NCBI GenBank assembly: GCA_012959765.1
Contig: DUCO01000024.1
Span: forward strand, 25,143 to 89,142
Source: Dehalococcoidia bacterium
GTDB lineage: Bacteria > Chloroflexota > Dehalococcoidia > Lucifugimonadales > Lucifugimonadaceae
DNA: 64,000 nucleotides
Reading direction: 5' to 3'
In this document: piece after piece, positions 43,548 through 53,474 of the stretch
Layout of the letters: the number at the start of each line of letters is the position of its first letter
Position numbering within the stretch: the stretch's first letter is position 1
Notes under the pieces: generated by a model
What the model was told of the DNA's origin: nothing
The model's database searches: none
Seen by the model: only the letters and a program-made list of their open reading frames with translations
Program-made: the position numbers and the translations under genes

Positions 43548-44537
43548 CTAAAAGATCGCTGAAGGGTCTACAACCGACAGCATTTTTCGGTCTTCAGCTG
43601 CTCGCTGCAAGTTCGAAAGGGCGAATATCACCGCACGTTCGTTACCCTCGCCGGTTCCGCCAGCCCAGTGAGGGGTGACGATAGCGGTCGGCATACTCAG
43701 CAACGGGTTATTCGGGTCGGTTGGCTCTACTTCGAGTACATCCAGTCCTGCACCGGCAATCTCGCCATCCTCAAGTGCTGTAATCAACTCAGCCTCGTTG
43801 TGAACAGGACCACGGCAGGTGTTGATGAATATTGCGGTCTTTTTCATAAGCCCAAACTCTCTTGAACCCATCATTCCGCGAGTCGAACTGTTGAGAGGGA
43901 CGTGAACGGTGACTATGTCGCTCACCCGCAGCAGGTGATCGAGATCGACCGCCTGTGCTCCAAGTTCCTGATCTCGACCCGGCATCAACTCAATCGTGTC
44001 GTGGTAAAGCACCTCACAGTCGAAGCCCGAAAGACGACGTGCTACCTGCCTACCTATGTTGCCGAAGCCAATAATGCCAATGGTCTTGCCGTTGATTTCA
44101 GTACGAACGGGCAGCTGATCCACGCCGATTCGCCAGGTGCCGTCTTTCACGCTGGTCCACGACTCCATCATTCGGCGGTACACGCTCAGCATCAGCGTCA
44201 TGGCGTGTTCGGAAACCGAGATTGCGTTAGACCCACCGTTGTTCGCCACGGCAACGCCCAGTTTGCTAAGCCCAACCACGTCGACCGAGTCGTACCCGGC
44301 GGTCAGAAGCTGAACGAGTTTCAGATTTGGCAGATGTTCGGCAACTTCCAGAGGAACCGAAGCGAGCCACGGAATCGCTGCATCGACGTCCTTCATTGCC
44401 TCGATCATTTCACCGGGTGAAGTGGTCGGGTCGACAACGATCACATTCACATCATCGCCGGCGTTTTCGTTCAGTAGGTCCCATCTTCGTTTGTGTTCGG
44501 CTGTTGAGAGATTGGCGAGAAATGCAATTGTCGGCAT
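43548..44537 (-). CDS. D-isomer-specific 2-hydroxyacid dehydrogenase
   Basis: A 329-residue NAD-dependent dehydrogenase. The Rossmann motif GKTIGIIGFGNIGRQVARRL lies in the middle. The catalytic set is complete: Arg in INTCRGPVHNE, Glu in LDVLEVEP and His in VTPHWAGG. It would interconvert a 2-keto acid and D-2-hydroxy acid, such as glyoxylate/glycolate, hydroxypyruvate or phosphoglycerate. Lack of an ACT domain argues against SerA. It may supply or remove glycolate in concert with the glc genes, which is inference. Confidence 0.9.
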   Translation of the reverse strand: MPTIAFLANLSTAEHKRRWDLLNENAGDDVNVIVVDPTTSPGEMIEAMKDVDAAIPWLASVPLEVAEHLPNLKLVQLLTAGYDSVDVVGLSKLGVAVANNGGSNAISVSEHAMTLMLSVYRRMMESWTSVKDGTWRIGVDQLPVRTEINGKTIGIIGFGNIGRQVARRLSGFDCEVLYHDTIELMPGRDQELGAQAVDLDHLLRVSDIVTVHVPLNSSTRGMMGSREFGLMKKTAIFINTCRGPVHNEAELITALEDGEIAGAGLDVLEVEPTDPNNPLLSMPTAIVTPHWAGGTGEGNERAVIFALSNLQRAAEDRKMLSVVDPSAIF

Positions 44538-44632
44538 GTGTTACTTCGGATTCAGCTGGCTGGCTGGCCAGAATTAATTAAGGTCGGGCGTACGGTTTGG
44601 CCGATGTTTATTCGATGGGGATGTTTTTCTGA

Positions 44633-45901
44633 CTAAACAGGACGTTCCACACGGAGTCCGGACTTGTAGACATCCTTGATATCCCAGAGGGCATTCAGAT
44701 CGGTTGTGGGATCACCGCCTACCACCAGCACGTCACCGGGGCGTCCAACTGCGAGCGTTCCTGCCGTATCGCCAACTGCAATCGATTCGGCTGCGTGGCT
44801 GAGTCCGGTCACCAGCGCTTCGGTGTTCGAAAGCCCGGCTTTCGTGAGGGCGACCATCTCTTTAACGAATTCGCCCGGTGGGTAGGCTCCCCACGGTGAA
44901 TCGCTTCCAGCGATCATCCGCACACCCATATTTACGAGCTTGTTTACCGACTCGTTTCGAGTTTCAAGATTCTTCAAACTCGCGTCGATGCTTGCCTGTT
45001 CTTCTGTTGTGAGCCAGCCGCGGTCGTATCCAATTCGCTCAGTGAGATCGATTCCAGCCTGAACCACATGCAAAGTCGGGTTCACCCACGCCTTCGCTGC
45101 GGCAAGCTGCTCGGCAAGGGGTTCATTGAACTCGTACATTCCGGTTTCATCTTCAAATACGCAGTGAATGATCATGTCGACACCGGCATCGAGTGCGTTA
45201 TTGATTCCCTGCATCGAAGCGCAATGCGCCGCTGTGAGCCTGCCGAAGCGATGCGCCTCTTCGACTATCACGGCCATCTCCTCGACCGTGTACGACGGCT
45301 GTAGCGGGTTGGAAGACCATGTCGAGCCACCGGTTGCCATGATCTTGATGAAGTCGGCACCTTCTTTGATGAGCTTCCTCACCTCGGCACGAACTCCCTC
45401 AACTCCGTCAGCTTCGGACCCGCAGTACCAGAAGTGACCGCCTGTAATCGTGATAGGGCGACCCGATATGACCATCTCGGGGCCTTCAGATAGACCTCGC
45501 TGAATGCCTTCCTTTAGTGAGAACCCAACCTTGTTCTTTGCACCGTTTTCACGAGCCGTTGTGACCCCTGCGTGTAGGAACGTTCGTGCGTTCTGAAGCG
45601 CACGCATCAGCAGGACGTCGTCCTGCTCATTGCCGGTTATATCGCCATGCGTTCCGTCGCCGGGTGCCATCATGTGGGTGTGACCATCTACAAGTCCGGG
45701 CAGGATGGTCGAATCGCCGTAGTCCTTGACCGTGATGTTCGATCCATCGGGGGCAGATAACTCACCTACCGGACCAATCGCTGCGATTTGATTGCCGTCG
45801 AGAAGCAGGGCCTGTCCGCTCATCGGTACTGCGCCAGTTCCGTCAAAGATTCGAGCGGCTTTGATGATCGTGTAGTTGTTCGATGTGGGTTCTGAGGTCA
45901 A
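44633..45901 (-). CDS. Metal-dependent amidohydrolase (imidazolonepropionase/prolidase-like)
   Basis: A 422-residue amidohydrolase-superfamily enzyme. HxH is in LVDGHTHMMAPGDG; the bridging Lys is in ADFIKIMATGGS, after which His residues occur in TAAHCAS and MIIHCVFED. The metal Asp is in IAGSDSPWGAYP. The small beta domain is formed by both ends (IKAARIFDGTG and PGDVLVVGGDP). This layout matches Xaa-Pro dipeptidase/organophosphate hydrolase-type members. TTG 45901 is chosen because GGAG is 8 bases upstream. The substrate is unknown. Confidence 0.87.
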   Translation of the reverse strand: MTSEPTSNNYTIIKAARIFDGTGAVPMSGQALLLDGNQIAAIGPVGELSAPDGSNITVKDYGDSTILPGLVDGHTHMMAPGDGTHGDITGNEQDDVLLMRALQNARTFLHAGVTTARENGAKNKVGFSLKEGIQRGLSEGPEMVISGRPITITGGHFWYCGSEADGVEGVRAEVRKLIKEGADFIKIMATGGSTWSSNPLQPSYTVEEMAVIVEEAHRFGRLTAAHCASMQGINNALDAGVDMIIHCVFEDETGMYEFNEPLAEQLAAAKAWVNPTLHVVQAGIDLTERIGYDRGWLTTEEQASIDASLKNLETRNESVNKLVNMGVRMIAGSDSPWGAYPPGEFVKEMVALTKAGLSNTEALVTGLSHAAESIAVGDTAGTLAVGRPGDVLVVGGDPTTDLNALWDIKDVYKSGLRVERPV

Positions 45902-46009
45902 CTGCAATTCTCCGAGATCGGCGTTGTGCTGGAATGATATTCAGCCCAGTCAGCAACGTTGTCTCATACCTCGGAGTTTGGCGCAATTGGGCAGGGCGTT
46001 CGCGAACTG

Positions 46010-46618
46010 CTAATTGATGCCCAATTCAGCAAGTTTTTCTTTGAGACCCGACTGCGATACGAACTGATGGCCGACCATTCCCGCTTGTTCGGCGGCTTCG
46101 ATGTTCACCGCTAGATCGTCTACAAAGAGAATGTTCTGGGGTGCCACTTTCGATTGGGTGAGCAGCGCATTGTAGAAAGCCGGTTCTGGCTTCATGGAAT
46201 CGACATCGTACGAGACGATCACCGGATCAAGTTTGGAACTAAACGGTAGGAATCGCTCGGCTGACTTCCAGTGGGGTTCACTTGTGTTCGATACGAGGGC
46301 TATGCGGCGCGTCTCGGCGATTCGAGTTACCAGAGGGAACATGTTCTCGGATGGCGTCAGAACGCTGTCGTAGAGTGCGGTGAACTCGTCAAGCGGCATG
46401 TCGATATTGAGATTGGCGAGCGCTCGCATTGCATGCTCATCGAAACTCAGTTCAGCGGTTTCGAACCGGAGTTTTTGAATCTTTCCGAATACGATTCCGT
46501 GAACTTCCTCCCAGTCTCGGTCGGAAATTTTGGCCAGTTGTTTCGCAACCGGTATTTCATCGACTGTACAGAGCACGTTTCCGAGATCAAATGCCACTAA
46601 CTCGATAGTTGAATTCAC
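46010..46618 (-). CDS. HAD-superfamily hydrolase (YihX-like)
   Basis: A 202-residue haloacid dehalogenase-like phosphatase. Motif I is VAFDLGNVLC (nucleophile Asp), motif II ALVSNTSEPHW (Ser/Thr) and motif IV FVDDLAVNIEAAEQAGM. The FDLGNV form is that of the subgroup containing the alpha-glucose-1-phosphatase YihX. GTG 46618 is the likely start, two bases after the stop of the upstream gene on the same strand. It probably dephosphorylates a sugar phosphate or nucleotide. Confidence 0.87.
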   Translation of the reverse strand: MNSTIELVAFDLGNVLCTVDEIPVAKQLAKISDRDWEEVHGIVFGKIQKLRFETAELSFDEHAMRALANLNIDMPLDEFTALYDSVLTPSENMFPLVTRIAETRRIALVSNTSEPHWKSAERFLPFSSKLDPVIVSYDVDSMKPEPAFYNALLTQSKVAPQNILFVDDLAVNIEAAEQAGMVGHQFVSQSGLKEKLAELGIN

Positions 46619-46620
46619 AG

Positions 46621-47010
46621 TTATTTACTCGTCACGTTTTGATCTTCGACATGTGCAAGCATCTCTTGTAGTTCCTTGGTTGTCGCGTCTTCTGGCGGAT
46701 TTGCGCCCATCTTTTCGAGCACGGCACGTAAGTAATCCGGGTCGTCGGAAGTCTTTCCTCCAGATTTAATCTGGCCAACGGAATCAGGGTTCAATATGGC
46801 CTCGGCTTTTTCGGGGAATATTTCAGCTAATTCCTCATCGGGTAGTGCTTTCAGAACTTCAATTGGAAGGTTCTTCGGATCTGACGCTTCGGTGGTGGAG
46901 ATCGCTGCAGAGACCGTTATGGAGCTGGGCCTTTGCCCGTCTTGAATCACAGCGAATCCGATTCCTATAACCAGGCCGGCGATCACGGCAATGGCAACAA
47001 CGATCTTCAC
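46621..47010 (-). CDS. Membrane-anchored protein of unknown function
   Basis: A 129-residue protein with an N-terminal hydrophobic helix (IVVAIAVIAGLVIGIGFAVI) acting as anchor or signal, then a polar, acidic domain outside the membrane. It starts at GTG 47010. It lies 22 bases downstream of the MacB-type permease and directly upstream of the HAD gene. It may be an accessory to the efflux system. No family recognised. Confidence 0.6.
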   Translation of the reverse strand: MKIVVAIAVIAGLVIGIGFAVIQDGQRPSSITVSAAISTTEASDPKNLPIEVLKALPDEELAEIFPEKAEAILNPDSVGQIKSGGKTSDDPDYLRAVLEKMGANPPEDATTKELQEMLAHVEDQNVTSK

Positions 47011-47032
47011 GATGAATCTCTCAAGTCCAGAA

Positions 47033-48283
47033 TTATTCGTGCCTTAGTGCTTCGATTGGGTTCAGCGATGCTGCTCGAACTGCCGGGTATATCCCGAAGA
47101 ACAAGCCAACGGCTACAGATACAGCGAGTGCTATGACCGCAATGTGAGTTTCGATCACCGTTTCTATGATGTCACCGTCGACCGTTGCTCCGTTTCCAAA
47201 GTAAGCGATCGCCCACCCGGCAAGTACACCCAACACTCCACCACCAAACGTCATCAATACCGCCTCGGTGACGAACTGGAACAAAATATCTCGTCTCTTC
47301 GCGCCCACCGCACGGCGTATTCCGATTTCTCTGGTTCGCTCGGTTACCGATACCAGCATGATGTTCATCACGCCTATGCCACCGACGAGCAATGAGATTC
47401 CAGCGATCGACCCCAGCAGAATCACGAATGTTCCCTGAGTTCCTTCGAGTGTTTCGATTGTGTCCTGCTGAGTTGTAATCAGGAAATCGTCGTCATCATC
47501 TGCTGTTAGTTCGTGCCTGAGACGCAGAACTGTTGCGATTGACGCTCGTGCAGACTCAACGGTTTTTTCGGAAGTCGCAAGAATGTTGATCGACGAAACC
47601 GCGATCGAATCGAGCAGGCCTTTCCCACCGTTCACTCGATAGTGAGCCGTCGTAATCGGCACGAGTACCGAGTTGTCGGGATTAAATATCGTGCCCTGTT
47701 GACTCTCAAGCACGCCTACGATCGTGAACTGGCGACCTGAGATCTTTGCGGTCGCACCAACGGGGTCACGGTTGCCGAACAGCGATTCACTGATCTGCGA
47801 GCCCAATACGGCAACGAGAGCTGTGTTCTGTACATCGGCATTCGAAATGTTTCGGCCTGAGGCGATAGTCAGGTTTCGGGCATCGATATATTCAGCAGTT
47901 ACGCCAACACCACTCACGAACGTGTTTTCACCGCCGACAACCGCTGAGCCGGAGAATGAATTCTCGGGGGCGACGAGTCGAACGTCAGGTGTAAAAACAG
48001 CGTCCTTGAGAGCGAGCGCATCTTCGAACGACAGCACATCAGAGTTGCCGCCACCTCCGAAGAATGCGAATCGAAGCGCCTGGTTGCCGGGTCGCACAGT
48101 GATCAGGTCGGTTCCAAGATCAGAAATTCTGGAGGTGACCGATACCTGAGCGCCTCTACCTACGGCCATCATTGCGATGACGGAAGAAACACCAATCACG
48201 ATTCCGAGTAGCGTTAGACCGGCTCGAAGCTTGTTGGCTCCAACCGATCCCAATGCAGTGGCGAAAAGAATGCCGAAATTCAT
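47033..48283 (-). CDS. MacB/FtsX-type ABC transporter permease
   Basis: A 416-residue permease with the MacB layout. One N-terminal helix (LRAGLTLLGIVIGVSSVIAM) is followed by a large extracytoplasmic domain (about residues 50-280) and three C-terminal helices in the FtsX domain. That domain includes GIGVMNIMLVSVTERTREIG (the coupling helix) and GIRRAVGAKRRDI. Its ATG overlaps the ATPase stop by four bases (ATGA). Together with the ATPase and adaptor it forms a tripartite-like exporter for peptides, lipids or drugs. Confidence 0.92.
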   Translation of the reverse strand: MNFGILFATALGSVGANKLRAGLTLLGIVIGVSSVIAMMAVGRGAQVSVTSRISDLGTDLITVRPGNQALRFAFFGGGGNSDVLSFEDALALKDAVFTPDVRLVAPENSFSGSAVVGGENTFVSGVGVTAEYIDARNLTIASGRNISNADVQNTALVAVLGSQISESLFGNRDPVGATAKISGRQFTIVGVLESQQGTIFNPDNSVLVPITTAHYRVNGGKGLLDSIAVSSINILATSEKTVESARASIATVLRLRHELTADDDDDFLITTQQDTIETLEGTQGTFVILLGSIAGISLLVGGIGVMNIMLVSVTERTREIGIRRAVGAKRRDILFQFVTEAVLMTFGGGVLGVLAGWAIAYFGNGATVDGDIIETVIETHIAVIALAVSVAVGLFFGIYPAVRAASLNPIEALRHE

Positions 48284-49056
48284 TCTGAAATCTCGGATTC
48301 AGAATCTGGCTGTGTTTCGACTGTTGCCTCGGTTTTTGGGGCGGAAGGCTTGACCACTGCCCGGTCTTCAACTATCTGGCCATCTCTGAACGCGATGATC
48401 CGCTTGGTTGCTTCTGCTACCTCGGGATCGTGTGTGACCACGACGACAGTTTTGCCATCGATTTCGTTCAACGAACGAAGCATTTCGATCACTTCGGCGC
48501 TCGATTTTGTATCGAGGTTCCCGGTTGGCTCGTCGGCGAGGATAAGTTCAGGATTTTTCACCAGCGCACGAGCGATTCCCACTCGCTGCTGTTCGCCACC
48601 CGACATTTGTACCGGCTTATGGTCGTAACGGTGCGATAAACCAACACGGTCGAGGGCTGTCCGTGCGGCGGACCGGCGATCTTTTCCGCTGTACCCACCT
48701 GAGTATTTGAGTGGAAGCTCAACGTTGCTGAGCGCGGTCTCCCGCGGCAACAGGTTGTAGCTCTGGAACACGAATCCCAGCTGGTGAGAGCGAGTTTCGG
48801 CGAGTTGGTTATCTGATAGCCCCGAGACATCGTGCCCATTCAGATAGAACGAACCCGAAGTTGGCGTGTCGAGACACCCAAGCGTATTCATCAGCGTCGA
48901 CTTGCCCGAGCCAGACGGTCCGATAATGGCGACCATCTCACCCGGCTGAATCGTCAAACTCACTCCATCGAGCGCTTTAACCAGTTGAGAACCGACCTGA
49001 AATTCACGAGTTACGTTTGTAAGTTCGATTGCCGGTACCGTAGTGATAGAGGTCAT
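48280..49056 (-). CDS. ABC transporter ATP-binding protein (LolD/MacB type)
   Basis: A 258-residue ATPase: Walker A IGPSGSGKST, Q-loop FVFQSYNLLPR, signature MSGGEQQRVGIARALV, Walker B LILADEPTGNLD and H-loop VVTHDPEV. The EPTGNLD form is characteristic of the LolD/FtsE/MacB branch. It overlaps both neighbours by ATGA and so is co-translated with the adaptor and permease. The C-terminal 25 residues are a Glu/Thr/Pro-rich extension beyond the usual domain. Confidence 0.95.
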   Translation of the reverse strand: MTSITTVPAIELTNVTREFQVGSQLVKALDGVSLTIQPGEMVAIIGPSGSGKSTLMNTLGCLDTPTSGSFYLNGHDVSGLSDNQLAETRSHQLGFVFQSYNLLPRETALSNVELPLKYSGGYSGKDRRSAARTALDRVGLSHRYDHKPVQMSGGEQQRVGIARALVKNPELILADEPTGNLDTKSSAEVIEMLRSLNEIDGKTVVVVTHDPEVAEATKRIIAFRDGQIVEDRAVVKPSAPKTEATVETQPDSESEISE

Positions 49057-51095
49057 CGACGACCACCACCGCCGGCCGGTATGCGAATTTCACCGCCACC
49101 ACCGCCGCCTGGAATGCGTATTGCACCACCGCCGCCGCCAAAGAACTGGGCAAACGGATCGGCGTTCTCTTCAGCGACGGTCATCAGTACCTGCTGACCT
49201 TCTACGAGCCCGTCTTCGACTATGACCCAGAAGTCGTCGCTGGCTCCAAGAGTAATCGGAGTGGTTGTGAAGCCATCTGCGTTGACTACATCGACCGATG
49301 GCTGAGTAAAGCTTCCGCTAACTGCCTGCAACGGAATGAGCAAGGCGTTGTCTATCTGATTCAACACGATCGTTGCAGTTGCACTCAGTCCTTCGATCAA
49401 ATCAATTTCGTCTGGTGGAGTGAGCAAAATTGTCAGAGGAAATTCAATTACTCCCTGCTGGTTAACGCCATCACCAATTTCCTCGATGACTCCTTCGAGA
49501 GTTTGGTCGGGCAGGGCATCGAGAACCACGGCTACTGTGTCGCCAATCCTCAGCGACAGGACGTCGATTTCGTCGACACTGCCTTCGATTGTCACAACGT
49601 TTGGATCGAGAATGTCGATTGTCGCCGTGGATCTGTTTACTGGATCACCAACCTCGACTGAGATCGAGCTGATCACGCCATCGAATGGTGCAAGAAGATT
49701 CGACGCAGCGAGTTCAAACTTGGCGTTGTCGAGCTGGGTGCTGGCCGAATTTACCGCGACTGTTGCCAGTTTGATTTCGAGTGTGTCCAGATCATCGAGC
49801 GCTGCGAGTGTGTCTTCGAGCTCGTTTTCGAGCTCGATTTTTTCGGCCAGTGTGGCTGCAAGGGCACTGATATCGATGTCGTTTACTGTTCCAACGATAT
49901 CTTCGGCAGCGGATTCAACTACTTCTTGAGCAGCGTTAATTAGCACCTGCTGCGTTTTGGCAACGGCAGCTGCATCGTCGATCACTTCGTCCAGCTCTTC
50001 CTGAGCTGCAACTTCAGCGTCCCATGCGTTGTCTATTTCCGCGCTGGGGCACCTGAACGTGAACGCCTCTGAAGTGGCATCGCAATTTGTAAGGATCGGG
50101 TAGGGAGTGAGGTGTGTCCAAACCCAGACAATCGATTCGTTCCACGGTGTTGCTAGATCGTCGACCAAGCTTTCATTCGTGGCTGTTGCATCGTCGATTA
50201 TCTGATCTACGGTCGTGCCCCAGCTGGCGAGCAGTTCGGTAGGTGACATATCGAGATCGCCACTGGTGACTACATTTCCAAACCAACCTGTCAGCTGAAT
50301 TTGGTAGTCAGCCTCAGCATCACCGAATATCTCCTCGGCGTCGGTCACGAGTTCGGCCTGCGCCTGAGCGCTGTCGTCGGCTGTGGCGAGTACGTCGGCC
50401 AGAGATTCGTTTGCATCGGCGAGCGCTTCTTTTGCTGAAACTGTGGCCGGACTATTGGCACCGCCGGCAGATGACGTGAATTCGGCGAGATCCGCGGCAG
50501 CGTTCATCGAAGCGACCCGTGCATCGGCCAGATTCGACACTGCGATTGCCCGTTCGAGGCCAGTTGCGCCACCCAGCAGTTCGGCCAGATCCGCGGCAGC
50601 GTTCATCGAAGCGACCCGTGCATCGGCCAGATTCGACACTGCGATTGCCCGTTCGAGGCCAGTTGCGCCACCCAGCAGTTCGGCCAGATCTTCACCGGCG
50701 TCTTTTAGCGCGCTTTCGGCGGTTGCTTCTGCAGATTCAAGTGCGGCGATAGTTACGTCGTCCAGCAGAATAAGTGGCTGGCCTTCCGAAACCTCATCAC
50801 CCTCGTCGACTAGTAGTTCAGCGACCGTTCCACTGATTTCGAATCGCAGACTTTCTAATTCTGGGAATGAAACCGATCCCGAGGCCGTAACGTCATCGAG
50901 GAGCGTGCCACGCTGAACTGCGACCGGGCTACGTTCTTCGTCAGTTGTATCGTCGTTGAGAAGGAATTCCTGCGCTCCAAAGTAAGCCCCAACAGCGATC
51001 ACCGCTGTGATTGCGATGAATACGCCAAGCTTGATCGCGGCGAAACCGCGAGATCTGCCTCGATCGAGGAATTTATGGTCGTTCATGTGCGTCAT
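49053..51095 (-). CDS. HlyD/MacA-type membrane fusion (periplasmic adaptor) protein
   Basis: A 680-residue adaptor, well above the usual 350-450. An N-terminal anchor helix (about residues 18-46, IAITAVIAVGAYFGAQEFLL) leads to the lipoyl half (SGTVAELLVDEGDEVSEGQP). A very long alanine-rich coiled-coil hairpin covers about residues 110-450 and contains two identical 33-residue repeats. The second lipoyl half (SNLLAPFDGVISSISVEVGD) and a beta-barrel domain follow. The C-terminus is a Gly-rich tail repeating GGGG-x-IRIP. First gene of the efflux operon, coupled to the ATPase. A long hairpin suits spanning a thick envelope. Confidence 0.88.
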   Translation of the reverse strand: MTHMNDHKFLDRGRSRGFAAIKLGVFIAITAVIAVGAYFGAQEFLLNDDTTDEERSPVAVQRGTLLDDVTASGSVSFPELESLRFEISGTVAELLVDEGDEVSEGQPLILLDDVTIAALESAEATAESALKDAGEDLAELLGGATGLERAIAVSNLADARVASMNAAADLAELLGGATGLERAIAVSNLADARVASMNAAADLAEFTSSAGGANSPATVSAKEALADANESLADVLATADDSAQAQAELVTDAEEIFGDAEADYQIQLTGWFGNVVTSGDLDMSPTELLASWGTTVDQIIDDATATNESLVDDLATPWNESIVWVWTHLTPYPILTNCDATSEAFTFRCPSAEIDNAWDAEVAAQEELDEVIDDAAAVAKTQQVLINAAQEVVESAAEDIVGTVNDIDISALAATLAEKIELENELEDTLAALDDLDTLEIKLATVAVNSASTQLDNAKFELAASNLLAPFDGVISSISVEVGDPVNRSTATIDILDPNVVTIEGSVDEIDVLSLRIGDTVAVVLDALPDQTLEGVIEEIGDGVNQQGVIEFPLTILLTPPDEIDLIEGLSATATIVLNQIDNALLIPLQAVSGSFTQPSVDVVNADGFTTTPITLGASDDFWVIVEDGLVEGQQVLMTVAEENADPFAQFFGGGGGAIRIPGGGGGGEIRIPAGGGGRR
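50488..50685 (-). repeat. Exact 99-base tandem duplication inside the adaptor gene
   Basis: Two adjacent 99-base copies, boundary at 50586/50587, appear identical and encode ADLAELLGGATGLERAIAVS then NLADARVASMNAA twice. A third partial match of a few codons follows. The duplication keeps frame and lengthens the coiled-coil hairpin by 33 residues. Identity at the base level suggests it is recent or is being homogenised. Confidence 0.88.
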
Positions 51096-51199
51096 TGTTT
51101 GATCAGATGGAGTTCGGTCCCCCGTGTTTTCCTTTTGGGGGAGGATTGATTGCCGGTTCAGGCAATAGGTAACTGTTCGTTAGAAATATAGATGCGAAA

Positions 51200-52735
51200 T
51201 CAGATTCGGCTTGATGGAAGGAATACGGTGAACGTGGTCCCCTGTCCGGGATCGCTGGTGACTGATATATCACCGCCATGTGCTTCGACGAGACGCTTGA
51301 CTATCGTGAGCCCGAGGCCTGCGCCGCCGGTGGTTCTGGTTCTACTCTGATCGGCTCTGTAGAACTGGTCGAATATTCGCGGTAGATCATCGCTGGATAT
51401 CCCGACTCCAGAATCTGTGATCGATGTCCTCAGTCCTTCGGCGTTCCCGTGTATAGCAACAGTTATTCGCCCGTTATTTGGCGTGTGAGTTAGCGCATTT
51501 TCAACTAGATTTGAAACGATTTGTCGGATACGAGTCTCATCGAAATCGATCACTACGTCGCTCTCATCGATAGTGATAGCGAGCTCGATGTCACGCTCTC
51601 TGGCACGTTGAGAGAAGTGTGCGACGGAGTCTTCAATTACGGATATGGGCGAACAGTGAGACTTGTTCAGCGCGAGCGCACCAGCGTCGGCAACCGCGAG
51701 AATTCTGAGATCTTCGATTAGATTTGCCAGATGAATGGTCTGTGTGTGAAGGGTGTCGATAGTTTCTTCATCGGCTTCTACGACGCCATCTTTGATCGCC
51801 TCGATGTATCCCTGAATATTAGCTAGGGGCGTTCGTAGTTCGTGTGCCACGTCGGCCGTGAGTTGGCGACGTTGCCTGACTGCCAGCTCAAGATCGCTTG
51901 CCATCGTGTTGAACGAGTTGGCGAGCTTCCCGATATCGTCACTTCCACTTGCTGGCACCCGCTGGCTCAGATCACCGGCACCAAGATTACTTGCTGCCGC
52001 AGTGAGATTCCTGACTGGAGTCAGTGCTTGCCGGGTCATCAGCATCACGATCAGCAAGCCGGCAAAGCCAGCCGCGATTCCGGCAACGATTAGCGACTGC
52101 TGGAACGACGACTGAAGATTGCTCAGAGGCGGCTCTACATATTCGAGTACTTCCGCGACGAGGTCGCCGGTTGCCTGTGAAGGAACCTGAGTTGGCGGCG
52201 GTGGCAGTCGTCGGCCGCCAAGGGCTGTCTGATTTCCCGAAAGCTGTGAAAACTTCGATTCGAAGAACTCTCGCATCGAAAGCGGGCGTTCAGTACGGGC
52301 GGGGCGTTCGTCGATACGCAAAAGACCGATCAGTTCGCCGTTTAAAAAGACCGGTCGTTCAGTAAATCGAGCTGGTCTTACTGCGAACCGTTCGGCAAAT
52401 GATTCGAACAGTCCCTGGGCATCTCGTGCGATCTGGTGTGAATCGGCGACGACCATCCCGGATTCGTTCTCCAGAACGACTCGCCAGCCATACAAATTTC
52501 CTACCTGCTGAATTACGAACTGGACTTCGTTCCAGTCCTGATTCGCCTCGAAGGTATCGCGAACCAGTTGCTCCGCACGTTCAGCACGAGCAGCTTCGAT
52601 TTCGGCAGCAAATCGATCAGTTTCGACTCGTGTAGCATATGCCGAATAGACGCTGACCGCGGTGATGGTCAACGCCAGCACAAGTGCGAATCCGAGGGTC
52701 AGTCTTCCCTGAAGACCAAAAAACCAGCTAAGCAT
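51200..52735 (-). CDS. Two-component sensor histidine kinase
   Basis: A 511-residue membrane kinase. The N-terminal helix ([20 protein letters not shown]) is followed by an extracytoplasmic sensor of about 170 residues and a second helix ([19 protein letters not shown]). Next are HAMP ([20 protein letters not shown]), HisKA with the phosphorylated His in [16 protein letters not shown], and HATPase_c (N box [30 protein letters not shown]). ATG 52735 overlaps the response-regulator stop by eight bases. It probably regulates the adjacent efflux operon in response to envelope stress, which is inference from position. Confidence 0.92.
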   Translation of the reverse strand: MLSWFFGLQGRLTLGFALVLALTITAVSVYSAYATRVETDRFAAEIEAARAERAEQLVRDTFEANQDWNEVQFVIQQVGNLYGWRVVLENESGMVVADSHQIARDAQGLFESFAERFAVRPARFTERPVFLNGELIGLLRIDERPARTERPLSMREFFESKFSQLSGNQTALGGRRLPPPPTQVPSQATGDLVAEVLEYVEPPLSNLQSSFQQSLIVAGIAAGFAGLLIVMLMTRQALTPVRNLTAAASNLGAGDLSQRVPASGSDDIGKLANSFNTMASDLELAVRQRRQLTADVAHELRTPLANIQGYIEAIKDGVVEADEETIDTLHTQTIHLANLIEDLRILAVADAGALALNKSHCSPISVIEDSVAHFSQRARERDIELAITIDESDVVIDFDETRIRQIVSNLVENALTHTPNNGRITVAIHGNAEGLRTSITDSGVGISSDDLPRIFDQFYRADQSRTRTTGGAGLGLTIVKRLVEAHGGDISVTSDPGQGTTFTVFLPSSRI

Positions 52736-53441
52736 CGAACCTGTACCCAACTCCGTACATCGTTTTCAGGCGCCGTTTATCGGGATTCGCCACTTCCAGC
52801 TTCTTCCTGAGATTGGAAACATGGGTATCCACTGTTCGGTCGTAGCCCGAGAAGTCGTATCCGAACACGCTTTCGATGATCTGGTCACGAGAAATGGTGC
52901 GCCCCTGACCTTCAATGAAATAAGCAAGAAGGCGGAATTCGGTGGGTGTGAGCTCGATTTCATCGCCCAGGACCGTGGCAGAACGGCGTTCGAGATCGAT
53001 GACCACATCACCGGCGGCTACCTGGCTGCCAATTTCCTCTCGCTTCGCAGTTGCCCTGGTAGTTCGCCTTAATACGGCGTTCACGCGTGCGACCAGCTCT
53101 CGTGGGCTGAACGGCTTTGAGACGTAATCATCGGCACCGAGGTCGAGACCAGTGAGGCGATCATCTTCCTCAACTCTCGCGGTCACCATAATGATCGGGA
53201 CTTCAGATTCCTGTCGAACGTTCTTGCAGACTTCGATTCCATCCATCCCGGGCAGGTTCAGGTCGAGCAAAACGATGTCGGGCGAATCTTGAAGAGCCAT
53301 CTGCAGACCAACGAGTCCGTCTTCAGCAGTCAGCACTTTGTAGCCGGCCTGAGCCAGATATAGCCGAATCAGCTGAGACACCGCTTTGTCGTCTTCAACA
53401 ACGAGGGCAGTCTTGTCTGTTTGTAGTTCGTTGGTAACCAT
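52728..53441 (-). CDS. OmpR/PhoB-family response regulator
   Basis: A 237-residue regulator. The receiver domain has EDD (acidic pocket), the phosphorylated Asp in IVLLDLNLPGMDG, the Thr of MVTARVEEDD and Lys of YVSKPFSPREL. The winged-helix output domain contains LTPTEFRLLAYF, ISRDQIIESVFG and DTHVSNLRKKLE. ATG 53441 is the likely start; an in-frame TTG at 53447 exists. It is coupled to the kinase. Confidence 0.95.
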   Translation of the reverse strand: MVTNELQTDKTALVVEDDKAVSQLIRLYLAQAGYKVLTAEDGLVGLQMALQDSPDIVLLDLNLPGMDGIEVCKNVRQESEVPIIMVTARVEEDDRLTGLDLGADDYVSKPFSPRELVARVNAVLRRTTRATAKREEIGSQVAAGDVVIDLERRSATVLGDEIELTPTEFRLLAYFIEGQGRTISRDQIIESVFGYDFSGYDRTVDTHVSNLRKKLEVANPDKRRLKTMYGVGYRFDA

Positions 53442-53474
53442 GATCAAGAATGATAGGTGTTGTGTGGGAACACG

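Noticed and set aside
50488..50685. CRISPR array suggested by adjacent identical repeats
   Set aside because: Only two contiguous 99-base units without spacers, in frame inside a coding gene.
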